Assembly: GCF_001428245.1 (NCBI RefSeq)
Contig: NZ_LMRV01000036.1
Location: 23,190 to 87,189 of the forward strand
Length of the DNA stretch: 64,000 nt
From: Paenibacillus sp. Soil522
GTDB taxonomy: Bacteria; Bacillota; Bacilli; Paenibacillales; Paenibacillaceae
Reading direction: 5' to 3'
Positions 20,291 to 28,563 of this stretch are shown here, piece after piece. Made by a program: the position numbers and the translations under genes. Every line of letters starts with the position of its first letter. The first letter of the stretch is position 1. Under the pieces are notes generated by a model that worked only from the letters and a program-made list of their open reading frames with translations, had not been told where the DNA came from and did not search any database.

Positions 20291-20752
20291 ATGATGAACA
20301 TGATTCGAATGTATGTGCCCAGATTTGATGAAGCTGAGGTTGTCCGCCTCATTCGCACCGAGCTTATCCCTCTGTCGCACTTGGTACACCAGCATGATGC
20401 CCAGACGATTCGCGAGCTTCCGAAGCGATTCCGGCGCGGTGTTACTTATGTAGCATCACTATCCAAAAAAAGCCCACCTATCTCCTTCATTCATTTTGAA
20501 GTTATGGGTGAGGTGCTTTATTTAGATATGATGGTCACGCATCCCGATCACCGTAATAGGCAATGGGGCAGAAAATTAATGGCGCATAGCGAGGCCTATG
20601 GCAGGACACAGCACTGCAAGATTGCCAGGCTGTTTGTCGATCAGGTAAATGATAAAGCCCATCAGCTATACAATAAGCTTGGTTACAATACCGTTCACTA
20701 CTATCCTGAGCTGCGCTGCTACGAGCTGCTTAAGCCGCTTGCCCCGCTATGA
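20291..20752 (+). CDS. GNAT-family N-acetyltransferase
   Basis: The plus-strand frame is much longer, but only the part from ATG 20291 lies beyond the T-box promoter region; it gives 153 residues. The acetyl-CoA-binding motif A reads DMMVTHPDHRNRQWGRKLM, followed by LFVDQVNDKAHQLYNKLGY (motif B), which is typical of GNAT enzymes. The substrate is unknown. The ribosome site is weak (GAAACGGA), so the exact start among three nearby ATGs is uncertain. Confidence 0.8.
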   Translation: MMNMIRMYVPRFDEAEVVRLIRTELIPLSHLVHQHDAQTIRELPKRFRRGVTYVASLSKKSPPISFIHFEVMGEVLYLDMMVTHPDHRNRQWGRKLMAHSEAYGRTQHCKIARLFVDQVNDKAHQLYNKLGYNTVHYYPELRCYELLKPLAPL

Positions 20753-20766
20753 TCACCTAACCGCCA

Positions 20767-21126
20767 TTAATAACCGTCGTACCCTTTGTTGCCATAATCG
20801 CCGCCGTAGACGTCATAGCCGTTATAGCCATCATATCCGCCATAGCCGCCGCCGCAGCATTTGTTAAAGTTGTTATTGCAGCAGCCTCCACCGAATCCGC
20901 CGCCAAAGAACGGCAGCGTGCCTATGGCAAGAAGATCGAACAAAACGAGTGGCAGTATCGCTTTCGTTTGCACAACCTTGCCTTTGTCTTTGTTGATTGG
21001 AGCTACGATCAGTTTATTATTATGCACCCGAACGAGCTTGCCGGTGACGACAGAGCCGTCTGGAAGTACTGCATAAATGGATTTGCCAACCAGTTTCCGT
21101 ACTTGTTGTTTGGAAACGTTACCCAT
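20767..21126 (-). CDS. Small protein with Gly/Tyr/Cys/Asn-rich tail (possible spore-surface protein)
   Basis: The 119-residue protein has a folded N-terminal part (1-60, with GKSIYAVLPDGSVVTGKLV, a small beta-barrel-like segment) and a hydrophobic stretch. A low-complexity tail of Gly, Tyr, Cys, Asn and Asp follows, with repeats such as YGGYDGYNGYDVYGG and paired Cys (GGCCNNNFNKCCGG). Such tails are common in spore coat and exosporium proteins of Paenibacillus; that assignment is inference. Start ATG 21126 has a GGAGGGA ribosome site. Confidence 0.7.
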   Translation of the reverse strand: MGNVSKQQVRKLVGKSIYAVLPDGSVVTGKLVRVHNNKLIVAPINKDKGKVVQTKAILPLVLFDLLAIGTLPFFGGGFGGGCCNNNFNKCCGGGYGGYDGYNGYDVYGGDYGNKGYDGY

Positions 21127-21251
21127 GCGAAATCCCTCCTTTCCCTTTGTCCTTCAGCATATTCAGGGAAAGAGGCTCTTGTCTGTTTGTTTGTCCTCGG
21201 AGCTTATAAATGTACGCATACTGCATGATGTAATCATTTAGCTAAACAAAA

Positions 21252-21296
21252 AAGGGCTGCCCATAAGTCATCGGAATGACAACTTGGACAGCCCTT
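21252..21296 (-). terminator. Rho-independent terminator of infC-rpmI-rplT
   Basis: The arms AAGGGCTGTCCA and GGGCAGCCCTT, with an inner stem, precede TTTTTTGTTT on the minus strand just after rplT. Confidence 0.85.
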
Positions 21297-21309
21297 ATAT
21301 GTTTAACGC

Positions 21310-21669
21310 CTACGCGTTAATTTTTTCTTTTGCAATGCCTGCAAGCGAGTTGAACGAAATGATGTCGTTAACTGCCAGATCAGCAAGGATTTTGCGGTTT
21401 ACTTCTACGCCCGCAAGCTTCAAGCCGTGCATGAATTTGTTGTACGAAAGTCCGTTAATACGAGCTGCCGCGTTAATACGAACGATCCACAGTCTGCGGA
21501 TGTCACGTTTTTTGTTGCGACGGTCACGGTAAGCATACATAAGGGACTTACCAACTTGCTCCTTCGCTGTTTTAAACAGACGATGTTTCGAACCGAAATA
21601 ACCTTTAGCTAGCTTTAAAATTCTTTTGCGACGACGAGTGCGGACAAATCCGCCTTTAACTCTTGCCAT
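21310..21669 (-). CDS. rplT: 50S ribosomal protein L20
   Basis: The 119-residue basic protein begins [20 protein letters not shown] and contains [19 protein letters not shown], the L20 signature. It binds 23S rRNA early in assembly. It is last in the infC-rpmI-rplT operon. In Bacillus the same protein represses the operon through its leader. Confidence 0.97.
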   Translation of the reverse strand: MARVKGGFVRTRRRKRILKLAKGYFGSKHRLFKTAKEQVGKSLMYAYRDRRNKKRDIRRLWIVRINAAARINGLSYNKFMHGLKLAGVEVNRKILADLAVNDIISFNSLAGIAKEKINA

Positions 21670-21716
21670 GAGTGGAAACCTCCTGTAGGTTGAATTTGCT
21701 TATTTGTTGTAGCTTA

Positions 21717-21917
21717 TTATTTCAAGTTGCCAAGGCCTTGCTTCAAACGACTAACGTCGCCGGCAGCCATAAGCGGTTGGCCAGCAAGTACGCGTTTTTG
21801 ACGGCCGGATTTGTGTGAAAGCAAGTGGTTACGGTAAGCTTTGTAACGTTTTACTTTACCAGTTCCGGTAATTTTGAAGCGGTCTTTCAGACTGCTGTGA
21901 GTTTTCATCTTAGGCAT
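21717..21917 (-). CDS. rpmI: 50S ribosomal protein L35
   Basis: A 66-residue protein beginning MPKMKTHSSLKDRFKITGTG, with the LLSHKSGRQKR segment typical of L35. It sits 47 bp upstream of rplT and 34 bp after infC. Confidence 0.97.
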   Translation of the reverse strand: MPKMKTHSSLKDRFKITGTGKVKRYKAYRNHLLSHKSGRQKRVLAGQPLMAAGDVSRLKQGLGNLK

Positions 21918-21951
21918 ATCAGTTATCCTCCTTAAAGTTCTTCATCAGTTG

Positions 21952-22467
21952 TTAACTGTTGGTTTTGGGTGCCAAAATCATAATCATGCTCCGGCCTTCC
22001 AGCTTAGGAGCGCGCTCTACGCTGCATATTTCGGCAACCTCTTTTGAAAGACGATCCAAAATCTTTTGTCCAAGAGACGCATGGGCAATTTCACGTCCGC
22101 GGAATCTTACGGATGCTTTCACTTTATCGCCTTCACCCAGAAACTTAACGACGTTACGGTACTTCGTTTGGTAGTCATTTTCATCAATGTTGGCACGGAA
22201 CCAAACTTCCTTAAGATCAACGATCTTTTGGTTTTTGCGAGCTTCTTTTTCTTTCTTTTGCTGCTCATAACGGAACTTGCCATAGTCCATGATGCGGCAC
22301 ACCGGCGGTTTAGCCGTCGGAGCGACGTTTACCAGATCCAAATTAAGCTCAACAGCAAGCTGCATTGCATCACGAATCGATTTAATGCCGATTTGCTCGC
22401 CTTCAGCACCGACTAATCGTACTTCTCTGGCCCGGATTTCATCATTGATTTGATGTTCTCTGCTAAT
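21952..22467 (-). CDS. infC: Translation initiation factor IF-3 (AUU start)
   Basis: The conserved protein begins at ATT 22467, giving (M)SREHQINDEIRAREVRLV and 171 residues. The site GGAGGTGG lies 6 bases upstream, and no ATG exists in frame until residue 35. An AUU start is the rule for infC and is used for autoregulation by IF-3. The N-terminal domain and the C-terminal domain (KASVRFRGREIAHASLGQKIL) are both present. It is the first gene of infC-rpmI-rplT. Confidence 0.96.
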   Translation of the reverse strand: MSREHQINDEIRAREVRLVGAEGEQIGIKSIRDAMQLAVELNLDLVNVAPTAKPPVCRIMDYGKFRYEQQKKEKEARKNQKIVDLKEVWFRANIDENDYQTKYRNVVKFLGEGDKVKASVRFRGREIAHASLGQKILDRLSKEVAEICSVERAPKLEGRSMIMILAPKTNS

Positions 22468-22517
22468 AACGTGCCACCTCCAAAAATGGTTTTTTCATGT
22501 CTTCACACAATAAAAAA

Positions 22518-22541
22518 ATGCGGGTTCGCTCGAACCCGCAT
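22518..22541 (-). terminator. Attenuator hairpin in the infC leader (L20-leader type)
   Basis: ATGCGGGTTCG and CGAACCCGCAT pair around a two-base loop, followed by TTTTTTT on the minus strand, only about 45 bases before infC. A terminator here, between the promoter at 22694-22723 and infC, fits L20-mediated attenuation as known in Bacillus. Confidence 0.82.
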
Positions 22542-22543
22542 CT

Positions 22544-22723
22544 CATAACCGTACATGTATGTCAGTGCATCATTTCGGTTGAAACAATGGAATGACTAAT
22601 CGATTATCGCGAACCAGCCAGCTTTAGCCGAAAGGTGAGAAGCGGGTGCTTCTGCTTGTGCGTCATTTAGTTAGTTGAAAATGTTACCGTGTTACTATAC
22701 CATAGCCCACGAAGCTGTGTCAA
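22544..22723 (-). promoter_or_regulatory. Promoter and L20-type leader of infC-rpmI-rplT
   Basis: The promoter is TTGACA (22723-22718), an 18-bp spacer, and TATAGT (22699-22694). The untranslated leader of about 220 bases contains AGAAGCACCCGCTTCT, a local stem, before the terminator. In Bacillus the L20 leader has two alternative structures that mimic 23S rRNA. Confidence 0.75.
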
Positions 22724-22770
22724 CGGCTTCGGTGAATATTTTTACAAGCGGCTGTTAAGCTCGCCCTATT

Positions 22771-24006
22771 TTATTTACTCTGCACTTCCTCTATCCGAAC
22801 GACGCGCGTATGCTGCGTATGACTCCAAGTTTTGTTGTTCTGGGTGAAGAAGGCGTAGAACGTAATCGGCCACCAAGAAATAAGGAAAAACGGCAATGTC
22901 AGCAGGTGTGCATACATTTTCCACGATTTCACACCTTCAAGCATGAGGGCAAGCGGAAATTGAATGACCGATGCTGCAACAGCAATGACTATCGTCCACC
23001 AAGGCAAGTAATTATAAAGCGAATCTAAGTAATTAGGCGACGGAATCGCGATATCCACCCATATAATCATCGTCAGTATGAAACCAAACAATGTATTATA
23101 CACAGAGATCGTGTAGATAGCCGAATCGAATTTTACAAAGTTACGCTCTTTAATGCTGGCCCACAGCAATGGAAAAAAGTAGTTGCGCGCTACGTTAAAA
23201 TGTCCCTGCATCCAACGCAGGCGTTGTCTTGCGGAAGCTTTGAAGGTAACCGGCTTCTCATCGTACACCTTTGCATCATAGTTCAAGACCGGATAAATAT
23301 CACGCTGCACGCAGCGCATCGAGAATTCCAAATCCTCAACCAGGCTCGTTGCTCCCCAGCCCATATCTTTAAGAAGCGCTGAGTCAAAGCACATCCCGGT
23401 GCCGCCGAGGAAATTGCTCATTTTCAATTTCGTTCTGGATAGCTGCCACAATCTGTTGCAGTACCAGTAAGTGATGCCATAAGCAGCAGTAACCCATGAA
23501 TCGTCCGGGTTTTTTGTATCTAAATAGCCTTGAATGACCTGATGTCCCTCGCATAAATCATTATTCATCAGCTGCAAGAAATCAGGGTTTACTAAGTTGT
23601 CCGCATCGAACATAACAATCGCATCATATTGGCGGGGCATAGCCCACAGCTCTTTGAGCATCCATTCGATCGCATAGCCTTTACCGCGCAGCAGCTGGTT
23701 CGTTCTTTCACATGCATGAACGCCGAGGCTGCGGCTAATATCTGCCGTTCCGTCTGTACAGTTATCGCAAATAACAAATATATCGTAGAGTTCTTCTGGA
23801 TAGTCCATCTTTTTTAAATTTTCGATCAGCGCTCCGACTACTTTCTCTTCGTTGTGAGCTGCGACTAGCACGGCAAAGGATTTTTGCGGCGCGTGGTGCT
23901 TCCGGCTTTTGTTTTTGAACAAGCCGAAAATAGAAATACTGAATTGATACACCGCGATTAACGCCATCACTACTTGAAACGCAATAAAAATAACACTTAG
24001 AACCAT
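22771..24006 (-). CDS. Processive family 2 glycosyltransferase (membrane)
   Basis: The start chosen is ATG 24006 behind AAGGGGGC; 411 residues. One N-terminal membrane helix (about 2-24) precedes a GT-A domain with LVAAHNEEKVV, FDADN (DxD), TSLVEDLEFS and QRLRWMQGH (the Q-x-x-R-W motif of processive enzymes). Several C-terminal membrane segments follow. This is the layout of cellulose, hyaluronan or poly-N-acetylglucosamine synthases. The gene stands alone, so the polymer is unknown. Confidence 0.87.
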   Translation of the reverse strand: MVLSVIFIAFQVVMALIAVYQFSISIFGLFKNKSRKHHAPQKSFAVLVAAHNEEKVVGALIENLKKMDYPEELYDIFVICDNCTDGTADISRSLGVHACERTNQLLRGKGYAIEWMLKELWAMPRQYDAIVMFDADNLVNPDFLQLMNNDLCEGHQVIQGYLDTKNPDDSWVTAAYGITYWYCNRLWQLSRTKLKMSNFLGGTGMCFDSALLKDMGWGATSLVEDLEFSMRCVQRDIYPVLNYDAKVYDEKPVTFKASARQRLRWMQGHFNVARNYFFPLLWASIKERNFVKFDSAIYTISVYNTLFGFILTMIIWVDIAIPSPNYLDSLYNYLPWWTIVIAVAASVIQFPLALMLEGVKSWKMYAHLLTLPFFLISWWPITFYAFFTQNNKTWSHTQHTRVVRIEEVQSK

Positions 24007-24629
24007 GCGGCACTGCCCCCTTGAGACCCCATTTTTTTTGCTTTTTTCAGCATTCGCTCTCGGCTGCTGCAAGCTTTTTATTATATATTTTCTCTTTGTA
24101 TGAGTGTTTCTCTGCAAACACTCCCGGACCTTTATAGATTCTCCACGGAAACAACTTCTTTGTCAAAAGTTGAATTAGTCTCGATTACGCTTAATCTCGT
24201 CAGAAAAACGCTTGCATAGCACTTGAATGAACGCATACCTCCTTTTACTCCGACTCAGCCTTATTTTCAACCATTTGCTGCCTTTTTAGCACTAACGTCC
24301 TTATTTACGATAAAATGTGTGAAAATGTTTATTCGATTGAAGTGCGACTATGTGACGAACAGGTGAACAAGCAGCTTCATTCTGACACTTTTTGCTATTT
24401 CGACATTATCTGCCTTAACGTCTTAAAATATGTCCATTACAGTTTTACCCTACTGCATATTATTAAACAGAACATACAAATCAATATTTATACAATGCTT
24501 ACTTAATTTTTTAATAATGGGACATGAAATAGTTTACGCCCAGCAAACAAAAACATGTTAAAATTGAGTTTAATGATATAGAAGAACCTGTAGGTTCAAA
24601 TCTTAGCCACCGTTAGGAGGATGACAGCG
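24007..24629. other. Gene-free spacer between divergent glycosyltransferase and PAP2 genes
   Basis: About 620 bases with high A+T from 24300 onward. I see no reading frame with a credible ribosome site. The only structure noted is a short palindrome GAACCT-GT-AGGTTC just before the PAP2 gene. It presumably holds both divergent promoters. Confidence 0.5.
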
Positions 24630-25202
24630 ATGGAACGAATGATAGGCTGGCTGAAGACAAGTGAGCAAAAGATGCTGATTTGGGCAAATCGGAGACCTGC
24701 CGGGGGAAAAAGACATCGACTGCTTGGCAAATGGTTAAGCACAGTCACACATATGGGCGGCGCTACCTTTACACTCGCTACCGCCCTCATATATGCGCTA
24801 CTAGCACCCGCTCCTTGGAGCCTTACTGGCTGGCAATGCTTGACTGCCGTCATCATAAGCCACTTGCCCGTTGCAATCGTAAAACGAAAATTCAAGCGGC
24901 TTCGGCCCTATCAGGCTTTGCCTGATGTGAATACGGGTCACAAGCCGCTGATGGACTCTTCCTTTCCTTCCGGCCATACTACGGCGATCTTCGCTTGGCT
25001 CGTCCCTATTTTGTTGACGAGCAGCATTTGGCTAACCGTATTAGTACCGATAGCACTAATAATCGGAGTATCGGTCGGTTGGTCGAGGATGTATCTTGGC
25101 TTACATTATCCTTCCGACGTTGCGGCAGGCGCACTCATCGGAACGGTAACCGCCATTGCGGTCAACTATTCATGGGTTGGATCTGCAGCAGGCTTGAACT
25201 AG
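24630..25202 (+). CDS. PAP2-family membrane phosphatase
   Basis: I chose ATG 24630, nine bases after AGGAGG; a closer ATG at 24621 touches the ribosome site. The 190-residue protein has the three PAP2 motifs: KRKFKRLRP, PSGHT and SRMYLGLHYPSD, which hold the catalytic histidines and arginines, between about five membrane helices. Relatives dephosphorylate undecaprenyl pyrophosphate (BcrC-like) or phosphatidylglycerophosphate; which one cannot be told here. It ends overlapping the convergent trmB stop by 4 bases. Confidence 0.88.
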   Translation: MERMIGWLKTSEQKMLIWANRRPAGGKRHRLLGKWLSTVTHMGGATFTLATALIYALLAPAPWSLTGWQCLTAVIISHLPVAIVKRKFKRLRPYQALPDVNTGHKPLMDSSFPSGHTTAIFAWLVPILLTSSIWLTVLVPIALIIGVSVGWSRMYLGLHYPSDVAAGALIGTVTAIAVNYSWVGSAAGLN

Positions 25203-25966
25203 TTATCGTCATCCTCGGAATCATCCGAACCTGCTTCGATTGCTTCCGCCTCTTCCTTGAGCGACTTCTCCTGCTTCGCTTCACGGTGCTTCCGCAGTGC
25301 CTCGGAGCCGATTACTGCTTCCACGCGATAAATATTTTGCCCTTTTTCCATAAACTTCATCTCATATTCGGTAAACACAAGGTCCTCTCGGGGGCCTTCT
25401 TTGTGTAAATGGAGCGAAATATTGCGCATAACAAGCTCCATTTCCGCAAAGCTGTTCAATGAAAACTCGAACAACGATTGCGAATCCGTCTTAAAATGAA
25501 TTTCACCGCGCTCGTTCAGCAGCTCGATGTATTTGGCAACGAGCCTTGGATGCGTAAGTCTCCGGCGCGCATGCTTGGCCTTTGGCCACGGATCGCTAAA
25601 GTTAAGATGAACGCGTTCAATCTCCCCTGGCGCAAACATCGTCTCGATACCTTCGATATTGGCGCGAAGCAGCGCGAGGTTAGGCGGATGCGACTCGCCT
25701 TTTTGCTCCCAAATAATGCGCGCTTTCTCACTCGCACGGCGAATCAGCTCGTCATACATGTCAACGCCAATAAAGTTGATATGCGGATAACGCGCGCTCA
25801 TCTGACTGATGAACCGACCCTTGCCCATGCCTAGCTCTACATATATAGGCTGGTCGTTACCGAAAAACTCGCGCCATTTCCCTTTATGGGGCCCGGCATC
25901 GAGTACGACTAGTTCCGGCTGTCCCTCTATACTTTCGCGAATACCTTTTCTTCCTCTTAAACGCAT
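25199..25966 (-). CDS. trmB: tRNA (guanine-N7-)-methyltransferase
   Basis: The start is ATG 25966, which has GGAGGA ten bases upstream, rather than the ATG six codons earlier. The protein has the family opening MRLRGRKGIRESI, the SAM motif VELGMGKGRFISQ, and LNFSDPWPKAKHARRRLTH, the TrmB signature. It methylates G46 of tRNA. The last 25 residues or so are an acidic extension (EEAEAIEAGSDDSEDDDN) beyond the usual domain. Confidence 0.94.
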   Translation of the reverse strand: MRLRGRKGIRESIEGQPELVVLDAGPHKGKWREFFGNDQPIYVELGMGKGRFISQMSARYPHINFIGVDMYDELIRRASEKARIIWEQKGESHPPNLALLRANIEGIETMFAPGEIERVHLNFSDPWPKAKHARRRLTHPRLVAKYIELLNERGEIHFKTDSQSLFEFSLNSFAEMELVMRNISLHLHKEGPREDLVFTEYEMKFMEKGQNIYRVEAVIGSEALRKHREAKQEKSLKEEAEAIEAGSDDSEDDDN

Positions 25967-26139
25967 ATGCAGTGATTCCTCCATTTATCGTAGACGATGC
26001 AACGAATAGACTAGTCCTTATTGTGCCCAAGAATGTGCGCAATGTAAAGAGGAACGGACGAGTAACAGCTGCATACGCCATCCTTTTCATGGAAATGCTC
26101 GTTTTGTTCTGAAATTTTCGCAGCGTTTATCTATAGAAA

Positions 26140-26176
26140 AAAGCCGCGGCCAGTTGCATGGCACTGCGGCTTTCAT
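26140..26176 (-). terminator. Rho-independent terminator of the 70-residue protein gene
   Basis: The minus strand reads AAGCCGCAGTGCC, a short loop, then GGCCGCGGCTTTTTTC. The stem is slightly imperfect with a T-run at the end. Confidence 0.75.
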
Positions 26177-26192
26177 ATTGTGCTGCTTTATC

Positions 26193-26405
26193 TTAGAGGA
26201 GAAGCTGGTATGGAATCGGTCCATTCTCTTTCTGATCGCGCTCATAGGTTTCGAACAGCACTTCGTTTAGCTTCTTGCGGGCGGAAATTTCTACGCCATG
26301 GTTATTGTGAAAACGGACACCCGTAAGTGCCATTAATTCTTTAAGAGTCAATTCAACAGTAACGGTGTCATCGCCGTGCGGAATTTTGGACAGGTTATTC
26401 ATCAC
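26193..26405 (-). CDS. Conserved hypothetical protein, 70 residues
   Basis: Reads MMNNLSKIPHGDDTVTVELT, then LKELMALTGVRFHNNHGVEI, with a helical C-terminus. It is soluble, mildly acidic and free of Cys. It has its own terminator. No family is recognised. A ribosome site of the type GAGGTGATTAGTG precedes the ATG at 26405, supporting translation. Confidence 0.65.
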   Translation of the reverse strand: MMNNLSKIPHGDDTVTVELTLKELMALTGVRFHNNHGVEISARKKLNEVLFETYERDQKENGPIPYQLLL

Positions 26406-26680
26406 TAATCACCTCATCAATTTATTTTAACAGGATTTCCATTTAATCGACGTTTCATGGATGCAGGTGCAAATAGGCTATGTCAGGTTTATTTGTTGTC
26501 ATGTCGCACTTTTAATATAACACTTCATGTAAGGTTACGCAAGCCCGATTTAATCCATTTCAAAAATATTTTCCAATTAAAGCGATTTCCGAACGTTCTT
26601 TGCCCAAACGTATAACAAACGTGGCTTTTCCAATCGATTTTCGCTAAAATATAGGGTGTACGCTTTGAAAGAAGGGGAAA

Positions 26681-27646
26681 ATGATGATTGAATTACACAC
26701 ATCACCGCAGCAGCCGATGCTCTGGGGCGATAAACGATTTCATACATGGAATTACGAAATGCGCGAGCAGTTTGGCGGCAAGGTATTTAAGGTGATGCTT
26801 GATGCCGGCTTTACTTGCCCGAACCGCGACGGTTCAATTGCGAAGGGCGGCTGTACATTCTGCAGCGCCCGCGGCTCCGGCGATTTCGCGGGCAGCAGAC
26901 GCGATGATCTCGTTACGCAGTTCAATAATATACGCGACCGCCAGCATCAGAAATGGACGGATGCGCAGTACATTGGATATTTTCAAGCCTATACGAATAC
27001 GTATGCGCCCGTTGAAGAGCTGCGCGAATATTATGAAGTGATTTTGCAGCAGCCTGGCGTTGTCGGCTTGTCGATCGCTACCCGTCCCGACTGCTTGCCC
27101 GATGATGTCGTCGATTATTTGGCTGAGCTGAATGAACGTACCTATCTTTGGGTAGAGATGGGCCTTCAGACGGTGCATGAATCAACTTCCGAGCTGATTA
27201 ACCGGGCTCATGATACCGCCTGCTACGTCGATGCGGTTCGCCGTCTCCGCGAGCGCGGCATTCGCGTATGCGCGCATATCATTTACGGCCTTCCTCAAGA
27301 AACGCATGAAATGATGCTCGGCACCGGACGTGCCGTTGCCAAAATGGATGTGCAGGGAATCAAAATTCATTTGCTCCACCTCATGCGCAAAACGCCTATG
27401 GTGCGCCAGTACGAGGCTGGGCTGCTGCGATTCCTTGAGCAGGATGAGTACGTGAATCTGATTGTCGATACGCTTGAATTTCTGCCGCCGGAGATGATCG
27501 TTCACCGGCTTACCGGCGACGCGCCGCGCGATCTGCTGATTGGTCCAATGTGGAGTCTTAAGAAGTGGGAAGTGCTTAACGCTTTCGACGACGAGCTGAA
27601 ACGTAGGGACACATGGCAGGGCAAGCTGTGGCAGCCGGGGGTCTAA
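26681..27646 (+). CDS. ytqA: Radical SAM protein YtqA (TIGR01212 family; MnmL-type)
   Basis: The 321-residue protein has a radical SAM cluster with C46, C58 and C61 (CPNRDGSIAKGGCTFC), the unusual spacing of the YtqA/YhcC family. It also has GLSIATRPDCLPDDVVDYL and VEMGLQTVHE. In Bacillus, YtqA with YtqB has been linked to conversion of the wobble uridine side chain cmnm5 to mnm5; this is recalled literature and not visible here. The GAAGGGG ribosome site fits ATG 26681 or 26684. ytqB follows. Confidence 0.88.
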   Translation: MMIELHTSPQQPMLWGDKRFHTWNYEMREQFGGKVFKVMLDAGFTCPNRDGSIAKGGCTFCSARGSGDFAGSRRDDLVTQFNNIRDRQHQKWTDAQYIGYFQAYTNTYAPVEELREYYEVILQQPGVVGLSIATRPDCLPDDVVDYLAELNERTYLWVEMGLQTVHESTSELINRAHDTACYVDAVRRLRERGIRVCAHIIYGLPQETHEMMLGTGRAVAKMDVQGIKIHLLHLMRKTPMVRQYEAGLLRFLEQDEYVNLIVDTLEFLPPEMIVHRLTGDAPRDLLIGPMWSLKKWEVLNAFDDELKRRDTWQGKLWQPGV

Positions 27647-27734
27647 GCGTGATGAATGACAAGACGTCTAAAGAAGCTTGGCATGCATGCACTGGCTGCT
27701 GCTGCCCATCGGCAGCAGCGATTGGGGGTGCGGT

Positions 27735-28346
27735 ATGGGCTTTCTTTCCGTGCTGAGCATGGCTCACAAATGGATCGCAGAGCGCACTTCAACCGGCGAT
27801 ATCGTCATTGACGCTACAGCTGGCGGAGGCGTCGATACTTATACGCTAGCGGAGCTCGTTGGGCCAAAAGGTACCGTATACGCCTTCGATATTCAACAGG
27901 AGGCGCTCGACCGTACTGCGGAGCGTCTATCTGCTCTCGCAGGCGACAATAAGCTGCCTGCCTTGAAGCTAGTGCTTGAGAATCATGCCCGGATGGCAGA
28001 GGAGGTTGATCCTTCTGTCATTGGACAAGTCTCCGCAGTTATGTTTAACCTTGGATATTTGCCGGGTAGCAGTGACCTAACGGTCATAACGGAGCCTGCC
28101 TCAACTTTAGCCGCGCTTGATTCGGCGATTACCGTGCTGCGCCCGGGCGGCATCGTCACCTGCGTTCTCTATCCGGGCCACCCAGGCGGCGCGGAAGAAG
28201 CCGCCGCCGTCGAAGCCTGGGCAGCACAGCTGCCGCAATCGCTGGCACAAGCGGTTATTTACCGCCAGCCGCAGCGGCATGCGGCACCTTATCTCATCGC
28301 ATTGGAGAAACGCCCATTGTCAGTTAATGGATACCGGGCGGGATAA
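27735..28346 (+). CDS. ytqB: SAM-dependent methyltransferase YtqB (MnmM-type)
   Basis: I start at ATG 27735 behind GGGGGTG; 203 residues beginning MGFLSVLSMAHKWIAERTS. The SAM-binding motif is IDATAGGGVDTYTLAELVG, with FDIQQEAL as the acidic motif II and VMFNLGYLPGSSD as the catalytic loop, characteristic of the rRNA_methylase/YtqB family. Its Bacillus homologue methylates nm5s2U in tRNA. It lies 88 bp after ytqA; a hairpin GCTGCTGCC-CATC-GGCAGCAGC precedes the ribosome site. Confidence 0.87.
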   Translation: MGFLSVLSMAHKWIAERTSTGDIVIDATAGGGVDTYTLAELVGPKGTVYAFDIQQEALDRTAERLSALAGDNKLPALKLVLENHARMAEEVDPSVIGQVSAVMFNLGYLPGSSDLTVITEPASTLAALDSAITVLRPGGIVTCVLYPGHPGGAEEAAAVEAWAAQLPQSLAQAVIYRQPQRHAAPYLIALEKRPLSVNGYRAG

Positions 28347-28563
28347 CCGGATTTGTGGAACAAAAAGGCTTTTTGGCCTTTTCGGTGCCCAGCTAAAGCA
28401 AAACCAGAAAAACAGCTCCCATTTTTCCTGCATAAATAGGCGGTTCATGTCATTATTTCAGTAATATCGTCCCTTTTCAGCGCTAGGTGTTCAGCCTATG
28501 CTTAATGAGAAGGGAGTAGTTAAAAAAAAGCAATACATACAAACGACATGGGAGAGATAACCA

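Noticed and set aside
24315..24506. 63-codon plus-strand frame upstream of PAP2
   Set aside because: AT-rich, no ribosome site, no conserved pattern.
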